From positions 4,960,001 to 5,024,000 of the forward strand of contig NZ_CP047027.1 of assembly GCF_009797025.1 (NCBI RefSeq): DNA of 64,000 bases, given 5' to 3'. The translations under genes were made by a program, and so were the position numbers. This DNA comes from Cellulophaga sp. L1A9. Its GTDB lineage: Bacteria > Bacteroidota > Bacteroidia > Flavobacteriales > Flavobacteriaceae. The notes under the pieces were generated by a model, which made no database searches, was not told the DNA's origin, and worked only from the letters and a program-made list of their open reading frames with translations. Positions within the stretch are counted from its first letter, which is position 1, and the number at the start of each line of letters is the position of its first letter. This document shows, in pieces, positions 42,245-49,587 of the stretch.

Positions 42245-43576
42245 ATGGAAGACATGCTTTTCTACGATAGAATTCAATTTGCCTTTACAATTACTTTTCA
42301 TTATTTATTCCCACAATTAACCATGGGATTATCACTCCTTATTGTGTATTACAAAGGAAAATTTCTATATAACAAGATAGAAATGTATAATGATGCTGCT
42401 AAATTTTGGATGAAGATCTTTGCCTTAAATTTTGCAATGGGAGTGGTTACCGGAATACCTATGGAGTTTCAATTTGGAACCAATTGGGCTAAATTCTCTG
42501 AACTTACCGGAGGTATTATTGGGCAAACACTTGCCATGGAAGGAATGTTCTCTTTCTTTTTAGAATCTTCATTCTTAGGCTTATTTATTTTTGGAGAAAA
42601 ATTATTAGGTCACAAACTACATTTTGTAACAGGATTTCTAGTGTTCTTGGGCTCTTGGGCCAGTGGATATCTAATTATCGCTACACATTCATGGATGCAA
42701 CACCCCGTTGGTTTTGAAATTTTAGAAAACGGAAAATTTGTGTTGACTAATTTTGGTGCATTATTTTCCAACCCGTGGTTGCTCCCTTCCTATTTTCACA
42801 ATCAATTAGCTTCTCTAGTTACCGCTTCATTTGTAGTTGCGGCTATTGGTGCCTTTTATTTATTAAATGATAAACATCATGCTTTTGGTAAGCTATTTGT
42901 CAAAACTGGAGTAATTTTCGGTTTTATTTCTAGTGTTTTAGTTGCTGTACCTACAGGAGATTTAGCTGCAAAAAATGTGGTGAAATATCAACCTGCAACT
43001 TTCGCTGCAATGGAAGGTATTTTTGAAACCGAAGAAGGAGGCTCTGAAATTGTTTTAATTGGTCAACCTAATATTGTGGAGAAAAAATTAGACAACAAAA
43101 TTGCAGTACCTAACATCTTGAGTTTTCTTACCTACCAAAAGTGGGATGCGCAAATAAAAGGGTTAAATGAATTTGATGAATCTGTACACCCAACCAACAT
43201 ACCGGGTCTTTATTATGCCTATCATATCATGGTAGGTTTAGGTACAATTTTTATTGGATTATTGTTTTTTGCTATTGTTCAATTAATTAGAAAGAGATTA
43301 TACAAAACAAAATGGATTCTCTGGTCCTTGGTCTTTCTTCTACCGTTCCCCTATATTGCCAATACTATGGGTTGGTATACCGCAGAATTAGGGAGACAAC
43401 CGTGGTTGGTGTTTAACTTACTTAGAACAAGCGCTGGAGCTTCTCCAACCGTCTCTGCAGGAAACACACTCTTTACACTTTTAGGATTTGTAGGCCTATA
43501 TCTATTACTTGGACTACTATTTTTAATTTTGGCTGGTAAAATAATTAATAAAGGACCTCAACTTATAAAACACTAA
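42245..43576 (+). CDS. cydA: Cytochrome bd ubiquinol/menaquinol oxidase subunit I
   Basis: A 443-residue CydA with nine or so membrane segments. Conserved residues are in the right places: His19 (FHYLFP), Glu99 (AMEGMFSFFLES, with Glu107) and His185 (SYFHNQLAS), and the GWYTAELGRQPW motif near 370. The length and the short segment after KYQPATFAAMEG place it with the short Q-loop forms (cyanide-insensitive type). It reduces O2 to water without pumping protons, with high oxygen affinity. The cydB gene follows 2 bp on. A Crp/Fnr-type palindrome at the promoter suggests induction at low oxygen or under NO or sulfide stress. Confidence 0.96.
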   Translation: MEDMLFYDRIQFAFTITFHYLFPQLTMGLSLLIVYYKGKFLYNKIEMYNDAAKFWMKIFALNFAMGVVTGIPMEFQFGTNWAKFSELTGGIIGQTLAMEGMFSFFLESSFLGLFIFGEKLLGHKLHFVTGFLVFLGSWASGYLIIATHSWMQHPVGFEILENGKFVLTNFGALFSNPWLLPSYFHNQLASLVTASFVVAAIGAFYLLNDKHHAFGKLFVKTGVIFGFISSVLVAVPTGDLAAKNVVKYQPATFAAMEGIFETEEGGSEIVLIGQPNIVEKKLDNKIAVPNILSFLTYQKWDAQIKGLNEFDESVHPTNIPGLYYAYHIMVGLGTIFIGLLFFAIVQLIRKRLYKTKWILWSLVFLLPFPYIANTMGWYTAELGRQPWLVFNLLRTSAGASPTVSAGNTLFTLLGFVGLYLLLGLLFLILAGKIINKGPQLIKH

Positions 43577-43578
43577 TT

Positions 43579-44655
43579 ATGGAATTATTTTGGTATATCG
43601 TTTTAATGACCATGCTTGCTGTTTATGTTATCCTAGATGGATATGATTTTGGAGCTGGTATTGTCCATTTGTTCTTTGCTAAAACAGAGAAAGACAAAAA
43701 AGCAATTACAAATTCTATTGGTCCTTTTTGGGATGCTAATGAAGTGTGGCTAATTGCCACTGGAGGTGTTTTATTCTTTGCCTTCCCTACGCTATACGCC
43801 TCTTCTTTTAGCGGATTTTACTTGCCGCTAATTATGATTTTATGGTTATTAATTTTTAGAGCAATAGGATTAGAACTCAGAGGACAGGTACATAATGCCA
43901 TGTGGGAAGCTATTTGGGATAAAGCCTTTGGAATAGCTAGTCTACTTTTAGCTTTATTTTTTGGGGTTGCTCTAGGAAATATTGTTCGTGGTGTTAACTT
44001 GGGTATTGTTACGGAAGGTGTTTCAACACAAGAAGCACATTACTTTTTTCTGCCGCTATGGAATCCTACATTTAGCCCACAAGCAGAGCATTTAGGAATC
44101 CTTGATTGGTTTACAGTCTTATTAGGTATAATCGGTGTAGTTTCCTTAACCATTCACGGGGCAAATTGGATCGTTTTCAAAACGAATTCTGATCTTAATG
44201 AAAAATTAAAAACGGTTATTTTTAGGCTGAATTTTGTATTGCTTGCTTTGGTCATTATCTCCTTATCTGTTTGGCATGTTATAGAACCAAAACCTTTTCA
44301 AAATTTCTTAAAAATTCCTTGGCTATGGATTTTCCCTCTGCTCACTTTTGTTGGATTGTTTGGGCTATTTAATGTCAAAAAATTTAAAAAAGATGGATTA
44401 GGATTTTTATTTTCTACCATATTCTTATTTGGAGGATTAACCACAACGGTAGCTTCAATTTTCCCAAAAGTATTGCCATCAACGAATGATATAAACCCTA
44501 GTTTAACCATTTACAACGTCGCTGCGCACGAATATGGTCTTTCGGTAGGTGTTTATTGGTTTGTTATTGCAATCGTGCTTGTAGCCATCTATATGGTGAT
44601 CCAATACAAAGTTTTTAAAGGTAAAATGGATGATGTGGGTTACGGGGAGCATTAA
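43579..44655 (+). CDS. cydB: Cytochrome bd oxidase subunit II
   Basis: A 358-residue CydB with eight to nine membrane segments, starting MELFWYIVLMTMLAVYVILDGYDFGAGIVH and containing ANEVWLIATGGVLFFAFPTLYA, which are conserved in the family. It forms the heterodimer with CydA. No small CydX-like gene was recognised next to it. A terminator-like hairpin follows. Confidence 0.95.
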   Translation: MELFWYIVLMTMLAVYVILDGYDFGAGIVHLFFAKTEKDKKAITNSIGPFWDANEVWLIATGGVLFFAFPTLYASSFSGFYLPLIMILWLLIFRAIGLELRGQVHNAMWEAIWDKAFGIASLLLALFFGVALGNIVRGVNLGIVTEGVSTQEAHYFFLPLWNPTFSPQAEHLGILDWFTVLLGIIGVVSLTIHGANWIVFKTNSDLNEKLKTVIFRLNFVLLALVIISLSVWHVIEPKPFQNFLKIPWLWIFPLLTFVGLFGLFNVKKFKKDGLGFLFSTIFLFGGLTTTVASIFPKVLPSTNDINPSLTIYNVAAHEYGLSVGVYWFVIAIVLVAIYMVIQYKVFKGKMDDVGYGEH

Positions 44656-44693
44656 GGAGCTAAAAAAAATGTCTTAAAATTGTTATTTAAACG

Positions 44694-44718
44694 CCCCGAT
44701 CTAAATTCATTATCGGGG
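44694..44718 (+). terminator. Terminator-like hairpin after cydB
   Basis: CCCCGAT (44694-44700) pairs with ATCGGGG (44712-44718). The T run after it is short, so confidence is moderate. From here to 45007 I see no gene. Confidence 0.5.
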
Positions 44719-45007
44719 GTTTCGTTCGTAGGTCCTAATAATTATAAATAAAACCTTTTGAAGCGGGTTTCTAGTCTTCAGAATAGCCATAAGTTTAATT
44801 ATTCGTAGGCTACTTTTTTAGATTTTTCAGCAACTATAAAAGCTATCTTTTTTTGATTTCATTAAAAAATCATACCAATCGGCGTACTTCCTGAATTAAA
44901 CGTAATCTTGAATACAATCCGTTTTAAACCATACCTCAACGTGTATTATGCTTTTTTAAATTTCTTCGAATCCTTAATGTATAATCATCCTTAATTTTGG
45001 CTGATAA

Positions 45008-45353
45008 TTATAATTGTCCGTCTACTTGTAATTCTTCAATTTTTGCTAACATTTTAGTGCTTTCATATCGTAGTGGATGAAAGTACGAAGCATAGCTTGG
45101 CAACGCATCTTGTTTCGTGATGTATTGCGCACAAAGTTCTCCTGCCGCACAGGCAGACATCGTACCATAACCTGCAAGAGCACCTACTACAATGGAATCT
45201 GCTTCTTCGAGTCCCCCCTAAAAGATTTTTCAATTTAGGTACTATCGCGACAGAAGTACCATAGGCACCATCACTATGAAACCAAAGATCATGCGTTTGT
45301 GCTATGGCGATTTGTTTTAGCTCATCAAGAATGATTTGGTTTAAAAATTTCAA
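45008..45353 (-). pseudogene. Mosaic debris: PLP-decarboxylase fragment joined to an FAD-oxidoreductase tail
   Basis: The first part (45353 down to about 45220) reads DELKQIAIAQTHDLWFHSDGAYGTSVAIVPKLKNLLGG, a segment of an aromatic-amino-acid-decarboxylase type PLP enzyme (HxDGAYG). A C6 run at 45213-45218 shifts the frame. In the next frame GLEEADSIVV continues and then turns into GALAGYGTMSACAAGELCAQY and LPSYASYFHPLRYEST, which looks like the C-terminus of a D-amino-acid-oxidase-type FAD enzyme, ending in a stop at 45008. So two unrelated gene ends were joined and then frameshifted. Confidence 0.6.
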
Positions 45354-45435
45354 TATTCATTTTATTATTGGAATCAGTAGGGATACATCCTTCAGATTTG
45401 GAACCATGAGCAAAAAGTATGGCGGCTTTTTTGAC

Positions 45436-45558
45436 TCATGTATGCGTTGATTTAAAACAATAAGTCTTCAACTTTGATTGACTGGTAAGTCCCTTTTCTT
45501 TAATCTTTGCAGGGCTTTTGGTTGTTCTCACTGCCAAAAATTCTGTAAAATTAGCCAT
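45436..45558 (-). pseudogene. Short N-terminal fragment, unidentified
   Basis: An ATG at 45558 opens 40 codons (MANFTEFLAVRTTKSPAKIK and on) to a TGA at 45436. In another frame below it (about 45437-45330) lies KKAAILFAHGSKSE, a start resembling CbiX/sirohydrochlorin chelatases. Both look like broken gene ends; neither is assigned. Confidence 0.35.
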
Positions 45559-45574
45559 GGTTACTAAATTAGAT

Positions 45575-46378
45575 TTATGAACGATAAAACTCTTTCCATA
45601 GTACACCAACAGACATTACTAATACCATCCATCCAAAATATCTTTTAAGTTTTTCACCTTTCACAAAACTGGATAGATAAATCCCTAAGAATATTCCTAA
45701 AATTGATACCGTTGTAAATGGTATAAGAAAAGTCCAGTTTATGTTTAAATTACTTACATCTCCTAAAAATCCAATCAATGATTTTATGGCTATGATAAAT
45801 AAAGAAGTTGCTACGGCTTTTTTCATTGGTATTTTTAATAAAAAAACCAATACGGGAATGATTAAAAAGCCACCTCCTATACCAATGATACCTGTGACCA
45901 AACCAATAGAAAAACCCGTTACTACTATTTTTATATAATTATTGTCTCGAGGTTTTTTATCGTGAAGTATTACCGTATTTCTTTGTAACATTAAAACAGA
46001 CGATAAAAGCATAACCACAGCAAAAAATAGCATAAGGGCCATATCTTTGGTCACAACAATCTCATGAAGCGTAACTACCTCTACCGGAATTATTGCTAAA
46101 ATATATTTACGAGCAAAATATACCGCTACAATAGCTGGGATAGCAAATACAACCGCTGTTTTATACGCCACAAGTCCTCTTTTTAAATTTTTTAAGACAC
46201 CGACAGAAGCAGAAATACCTACCACAAATAAAGAATACGCAGTTGTTATAGTAGGACTTATATGAAACAAATAGGTTAAAATAGGGATCGTGAAAATAGA
46301 ACCACCACCCCCCATTGCCCCTAATATTAAACCAACCAATAAAGCGCCTAAATAACCGAAAAAATGAGTGATATCCAT
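45575..46378 (-). CDS. TSUP (TauE/SafE) family sulfur-anion transporter
   Basis: A 267-residue membrane protein with about eight hydrophobic segments and the internal repeat of the TSUP family: LVGLILGAMGGGGSIFTIPIL near the N-terminus and SIGLVTGIIGIGGGFLIIPVLV in the second half (GGGG and GIGGG motifs). Members export sulfite or other sulfonates. The neighbours are two DsrE-like proteins and a TsdA-like cytochrome, so transport of sulfite or thiosulfate is likely here. It is the last gene of a possible four-gene minus-strand operon. Confidence 0.9.
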   Translation of the reverse strand: MDITHFFGYLGALLVGLILGAMGGGGSIFTIPILTYLFHISPTITTAYSLFVVGISASVGVLKNLKRGLVAYKTAVVFAIPAIVAVYFARKYILAIIPVEVVTLHEIVVTKDMALMLFFAVVMLLSSVLMLQRNTVILHDKKPRDNNYIKIVVTGFSIGLVTGIIGIGGGFLIIPVLVFLLKIPMKKAVATSLFIIAIKSLIGFLGDVSNLNINWTFLIPFTTVSILGIFLGIYLSSFVKGEKLKRYFGWMVLVMSVGVLWKEFYRS

Positions 46379-46405
46379 TTCGTGTGCTATAGCTTAAAAT
46401 AGTAA

Positions 46406-46819
46406 TTAGTTAGCTTCTTTGATGTAACCCCATCCACTATTTTGCTTCTCAATAATTTCCAGGATTCCATCTGGGACTGCCCTAACTCCTGAAATTATAT
46501 CGGCAGCAATTATTTTATGCCGGTTTAAAGATGCCTGGCATACGACTAAATCTACATTCTTAATTGTTGCTAACGCTGTCATTTGTTCAAAAACTAAAGA
46601 GGTATTGGCAACTACCATATCATAGGCACCACTATACATAACCAGCTCAAACATGGAGTCTGGATAAGCAGTTGCCATCATCTTAACATGTTTAACTGCT
46701 GCTTCTTGAACATTGGCATCGCTACTTGTAATATCAAAAACAATTTTCACAGGTTGTTCTTGAGCAAAAGTTAGGGTGCAAAATAGGCACGCCATTAAAA
46801 ATATTATAATTGTTTTCAT
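46406..46819 (-). CDS. Exported DsrE-family protein
   Basis: A 137-residue protein. The start at 46819 is chosen because it opens a typical signal peptide (MKTIIIFLMACLFCTLTFAQ); the upstream ATG at 46870 overlaps the previous gene. The mature part has the DsrE fold pattern: VKIVFDITSSDANVQEAAVKHVKMM, then ELVMYSGAYDMVVAN, VDLVVCQASLNRH (with a single Cys at the DsrE position) and RAVPDGILEIIEKQNSGWGYIKE. DsrE-like proteins carry sulfur on a cysteine. The periplasmic location is unusual for DsrE proteins and matches the next gene upstream. Confidence 0.78.
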   Translation of the reverse strand: MKTIIIFLMACLFCTLTFAQEQPVKIVFDITSSDANVQEAAVKHVKMMATAYPDSMFELVMYSGAYDMVVANTSLVFEQMTALATIKNVDLVVCQASLNRHKIIAADIISGVRAVPDGILEIIEKQNSGWGYIKEAN

Positions 46820-46838
46820 AAGTATTGTATCTAAATTA

Positions 46839-47483
46839 TTATTCTCCTGCAAAAATATATCCGCAGCCATTTTCTTGTGCTCTGCCTAATGCCCATACAC
46901 CAGAAGGTACTATTTGTATTCCTGGCTGAACAGCAGCAATCCATTCCTTATAAACTTCAGAAGCATCTAAACTCATTTTTTGAGCCAAAACTCCGCTATA
47001 TACAGATATGGCAAGATTACATACGCAAAATAATGCACCACGTCCCTGCAAATCTTTTATACCTTGTATTACCGGCATTGGAAAATCGCCTTCTTGAGGT
47101 TCATAATATAGATTTCGTAATGCCGGTTTTTTAGTGGAATTATCCGTTATATTAAATACCTCCCCTAGCTTATACTTTTTCCATAATGCAGAATTTAGCG
47201 CAAATGGGATCGCATCATGTCTCAATACGGTCATCGCCGTAATGTCATCGTCGGTAGAGCCTGTCTCATTGTTAGATAAATAAAAAGCCCAGTTCCAAAT
47301 AACAGGGAATCCTGCATGTGGTTTAGAGCCATCATAGACAATACGGTGTGTTCCTTTAATTTTTTTAAACCACTCGTCTGCTTCTTCCATTTTTTCTTCA
47401 TCAAAAGAAGGTAGTTTGGCATACATCGTATTGGTAAATAATGATAGCGTGCTTGCCGTAGCACCAAGCATCATTGCACCCAT
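46839..47483 (-). CDS. Tat-exported DsrE-like protein; start codon displaced by a 7-bp repeat
   Basis: The body from ATG 47483 encodes 214 residues: MGAMMLGATASTLSLFTNT, then a C-terminal DsrE-like part (GALFCVCNLAISVYSGVLAQKM, GIQIVPSGVWALGRAQENGCGYIFAGE). In frame just upstream is KSRRSF, so together SRRSFMG is a twin-arginine motif, but no ATG, GTG or TTG is in that frame before a stop. An ATG at 47526 is out of frame by one base because of three CACAAAA repeats. Two copies would give METQNTKSRRSFMG, a normal Tat signal. As written, export of the protein would fail. The stop overlaps the region before the second DsrE-like gene. Confidence 0.75.
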   Translation of the reverse strand: MGAMMLGATASTLSLFTNTMYAKLPSFDEEKMEEADEWFKKIKGTHRIVYDGSKPHAGFPVIWNWAFYLSNNETGSTDDDITAMTVLRHDAIPFALNSALWKKYKLGEVFNITDNSTKKPALRNLYYEPQEGDFPMPVIQGIKDLQGRGALFCVCNLAISVYSGVLAQKMSLDASEVYKEWIAAVQPGIQIVPSGVWALGRAQENGCGYIFAGE

Positions 47484-47498
47484 AAAACTTCTTCTTGA

Positions 47499-47519
47499 TT
47501 TTGTGTTTTGTGTTTTGTG
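47499..47519 (-). repeat. Three 7-bp repeats (CACAAAA) between ATG and Tat motif
   Basis: Plus strand TTTTGTG three times in a row (47499-47505, 47506-47512, 47513-47519). The unit is seven bases, so each gain or loss moves the reading frame by one. Confidence 0.92.
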
Positions 47520-47536
47520 TTTCCATATTACATTAT

Positions 47537-48586
47537 TTATTTAGATTTAATTATGTTGTATTCTCGTTTATAAAATTCCAGTATAGGTAGAAATGGTCCC
47601 AGTTGATGTTGATGAATTGGAAAGGAATCTGCATAGGGTGGATAAGGGGTAGATACCGGTTTTCTTATTAGATCGGGAAAATCTTTCTCACTATTAAGTT
47701 TAAAAGGCCTTTTTTGTTGATTGATAAAGCCTGCTACATCATATGCCTCCTCGTCTGTAAGTACAGGAGCTTCATAGGTTGTCCCAAAAGGCATGTTTGC
47801 TTTTATGAATTGAGCAGCAGTAATCACTCGATTCATGCCTGCTCCATTATTATAAGAATCTGCTCCCCATAATGGCGGGTATTTATAGGTAAGAAGATCT
47901 GACTTCATTTCTCCTTCTCCATTTATACCGTGACATGTAACGCAGGTAGACTTAAAAATTTGCTTTCCGTTTTGTAAATCAACTTTTCGGTTAGGTATAT
48001 GAATAGATACAAATCCTTGTCCTTTAATATTTCCATCTTCAGGAGCTAATCTACTTAGCCATTCTAAATAGGAAACAAAAGCCTTCATTTCATTCCCTTT
48101 AATCGGCAACACTTTGCCATTCATGCTGCGCTCCATACAGCCATTAATCCGTTCTTCAATAGTACCGATCTTATCTTCTCTTCCTCTATACTGGGGAAAT
48201 CTATTTAGTATACCAATTAAAGGCGCTGCATATAATTTCGTGCCCGCTTGTAAATGACAATTATTACAGGCTAAGCGATTACCCGCATATACATTATTTT
48301 GGTTTCCATTGTTTGGCCCTATAAATTTGGGTGTATTTATAAAAAGTTCATACCCGTATTTTACAGCATCATTCTCAACTGTATTTGCTAATTGTGATAC
48401 ATCATATATTGTTTCAATAGGATGAAGTTTTATTTCCAATCTCTCTTTTGGAGCTTTTGCATGCACCTCTGTATCAAAATAAAATACAAGAGCAATTATC
48501 AGTACAATAGCCATCAAACTACAGCAAAATGTAACTTGAAGCTTTAATTTTTTAAATAGGTATGAGGTTACATCATTCATACGCAA
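47537..48586 (-). CDS. TsdA-like diheme cytochrome c (thiosulfate dehydrogenase / tetrathionate reductase type)
   Basis: A 349-residue cytochrome with one N-terminal membrane segment (about 17-37) and two heme c sites: CNNCH (107-111) and CVTCH (215-219). The first domain reads LACNNCHLQAGTKLYAAPLIGILNRFPQYRGR, then ERINGCMERSMNGK. This is the TsdA pattern, and Cys150 in NGCMERSMNG is placed like the cysteine ligand of heme 1 in TsdA. Such enzymes join two thiosulfate to tetrathionate, or run in reverse. The direction here cannot be told. It begins the row that continues with the Tat-DsrE, DsrE and TSUP genes. Confidence 0.85.
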   Translation of the reverse strand: MRMNDVTSYLFKKLKLQVTFCCSLMAIVLIIALVFYFDTEVHAKAPKERLEIKLHPIETIYDVSQLANTVENDAVKYGYELFINTPKFIGPNNGNQNNVYAGNRLACNNCHLQAGTKLYAAPLIGILNRFPQYRGREDKIGTIEERINGCMERSMNGKVLPIKGNEMKAFVSYLEWLSRLAPEDGNIKGQGFVSIHIPNRKVDLQNGKQIFKSTCVTCHGINGEGEMKSDLLTYKYPPLWGADSYNNGAGMNRVITAAQFIKANMPFGTTYEAPVLTDEEAYDVAGFINQQKRPFKLNSEKDFPDLIRKPVSTPYPPYADSFPIHQHQLGPFLPILEFYKREYNIIKSK

Positions 48587-48729
48587 AGGATTGTTTCTAA
48601 TTATTGTTTTATATTTTGTTAGGGAGGAATACTACAATTTTAGGTACTTTTCGTTCTAAGCACTTTCACTATATGTGCAATTATTAGCAGTATTTGTGAA
48701 TGGGTAAAAAATGGTATTTAAATAAATAG

Positions 48730-48760
48730 TATTCTGGAAAAATATATGCCTTCCAGAATA
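48730..48760 (-). terminator. Terminator of the collagen-like lipoprotein gene
   Basis: TATTCTGGAA (48730-48739) pairs with TTCCAGAATA (48751-48760), 44 bp after the stop codon at 48805. T-rich sequence follows on the minus strand. Confidence 0.6.
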
Positions 48761-48804
48761 TTATTTTAGTTCTAAAGTAATGTTGTAATTACCAGATAAG
48801 ACTA

Positions 48805-49422
48805 CTAATCTAATAACCCGAGATGATCCATTAACGCTTTATATGACATTCCAGAAAGCTGAGATCTACTGTTTTTTCCTGATATAGAAGAGGGTGGTAC
48901 TATGAAAATTTTGAACTTAGTAAACGTAGTAGTTGTCGTACGAAGATTACCATCAAGATCGTAAACACTTACCATATAATTAGAATCAAATGAAGTTGAA
49001 GCGCCTTCGATAACCACATTTGTTTCAAAATCTCCGTTATGACTTAATCCCGGAACAGGAATCCACTGTGTAACTTCAAGAAGTCCACCGCTTTCACTCG
49101 TCTGAAAAAATATTCTAGCATAATAACCTAAGAACAAATTGTTATCTAAATCATTTCCGGTAATGCCTGGCATAAGAAATGATGTTGTTCCTGTGAAGGT
49201 TCTTGCCTCAAATTCAAGTAACTGAACATTGGCATTCCCATCCACTCCATCCACTCCATCCGAACCATCTATACCATCGGTTCCATTTAACCCGTCTATA
49301 CCATCCGTTCCAGAAGTACCTTGTGGACCCGTGAGACCTGTATCTCCATCTTTGGAGCAAGAGCTTGCTATTAGTGCGAAAAATAAGAAGCCATAAGTAA
49401 AAAATTTCATTGTAGTTTTCAT
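48805..49422 (-). CDS. Lipoprotein with collagen-like Gly-X-Y repeats
   Basis: A 205-residue lipoprotein (lipobox LIASSC, Cys22). Directly after the cysteine there are thirteen Gly-X-Y triplets (about 26-64), rich in Asp, such as GTD, GID, GSD and GVD, then a globular domain of about 140 residues without a recognised family. Such triplets form collagen-like stalks on bacterial surfaces, often in trimers. The promoter region separates it from a hybrid two-component sensor 165 bp upstream on the same strand. Function unknown; a surface-exposed spacer or adhesin is possible. Confidence 0.8.
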   Translation of the reverse strand: MKTTMKFFTYGFLFFALIASSCSKDGDTGLTGPQGTSGTDGIDGLNGTDGIDGSDGVDGVDGNANVQLLEFEARTFTGTTSFLMPGITGNDLDNNLFLGYYARIFFQTSESGGLLEVTQWIPVPGLSHNGDFETNVVIEGASTSFDSNYMVSVYDLDGNLRTTTTTFTKFKIFIVPPSSISGKNSRSQLSGMSYKALMDHLGLLD

Positions 49423-49587
49423 AATTATATTGTTTTATAATGATTATGATACAATGATATTACGTTTACCTAAAAACGATTTTCACCATTTTCTCCATTC
49501 CTAGAAGTAATTATGAATTGAAAATAAAAAACGTTCACTATTCTTGCAAAGAATTGCTTTACATTTAATCAAATAACTAAATAACAG

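Noticed and set aside
49204..49340. CRISPR-like or intergenic repeat at the Gly-X-Y coding region
   Set aside because: The repetition follows the codons of a collagen-like protein; there are no spacers of constant length.
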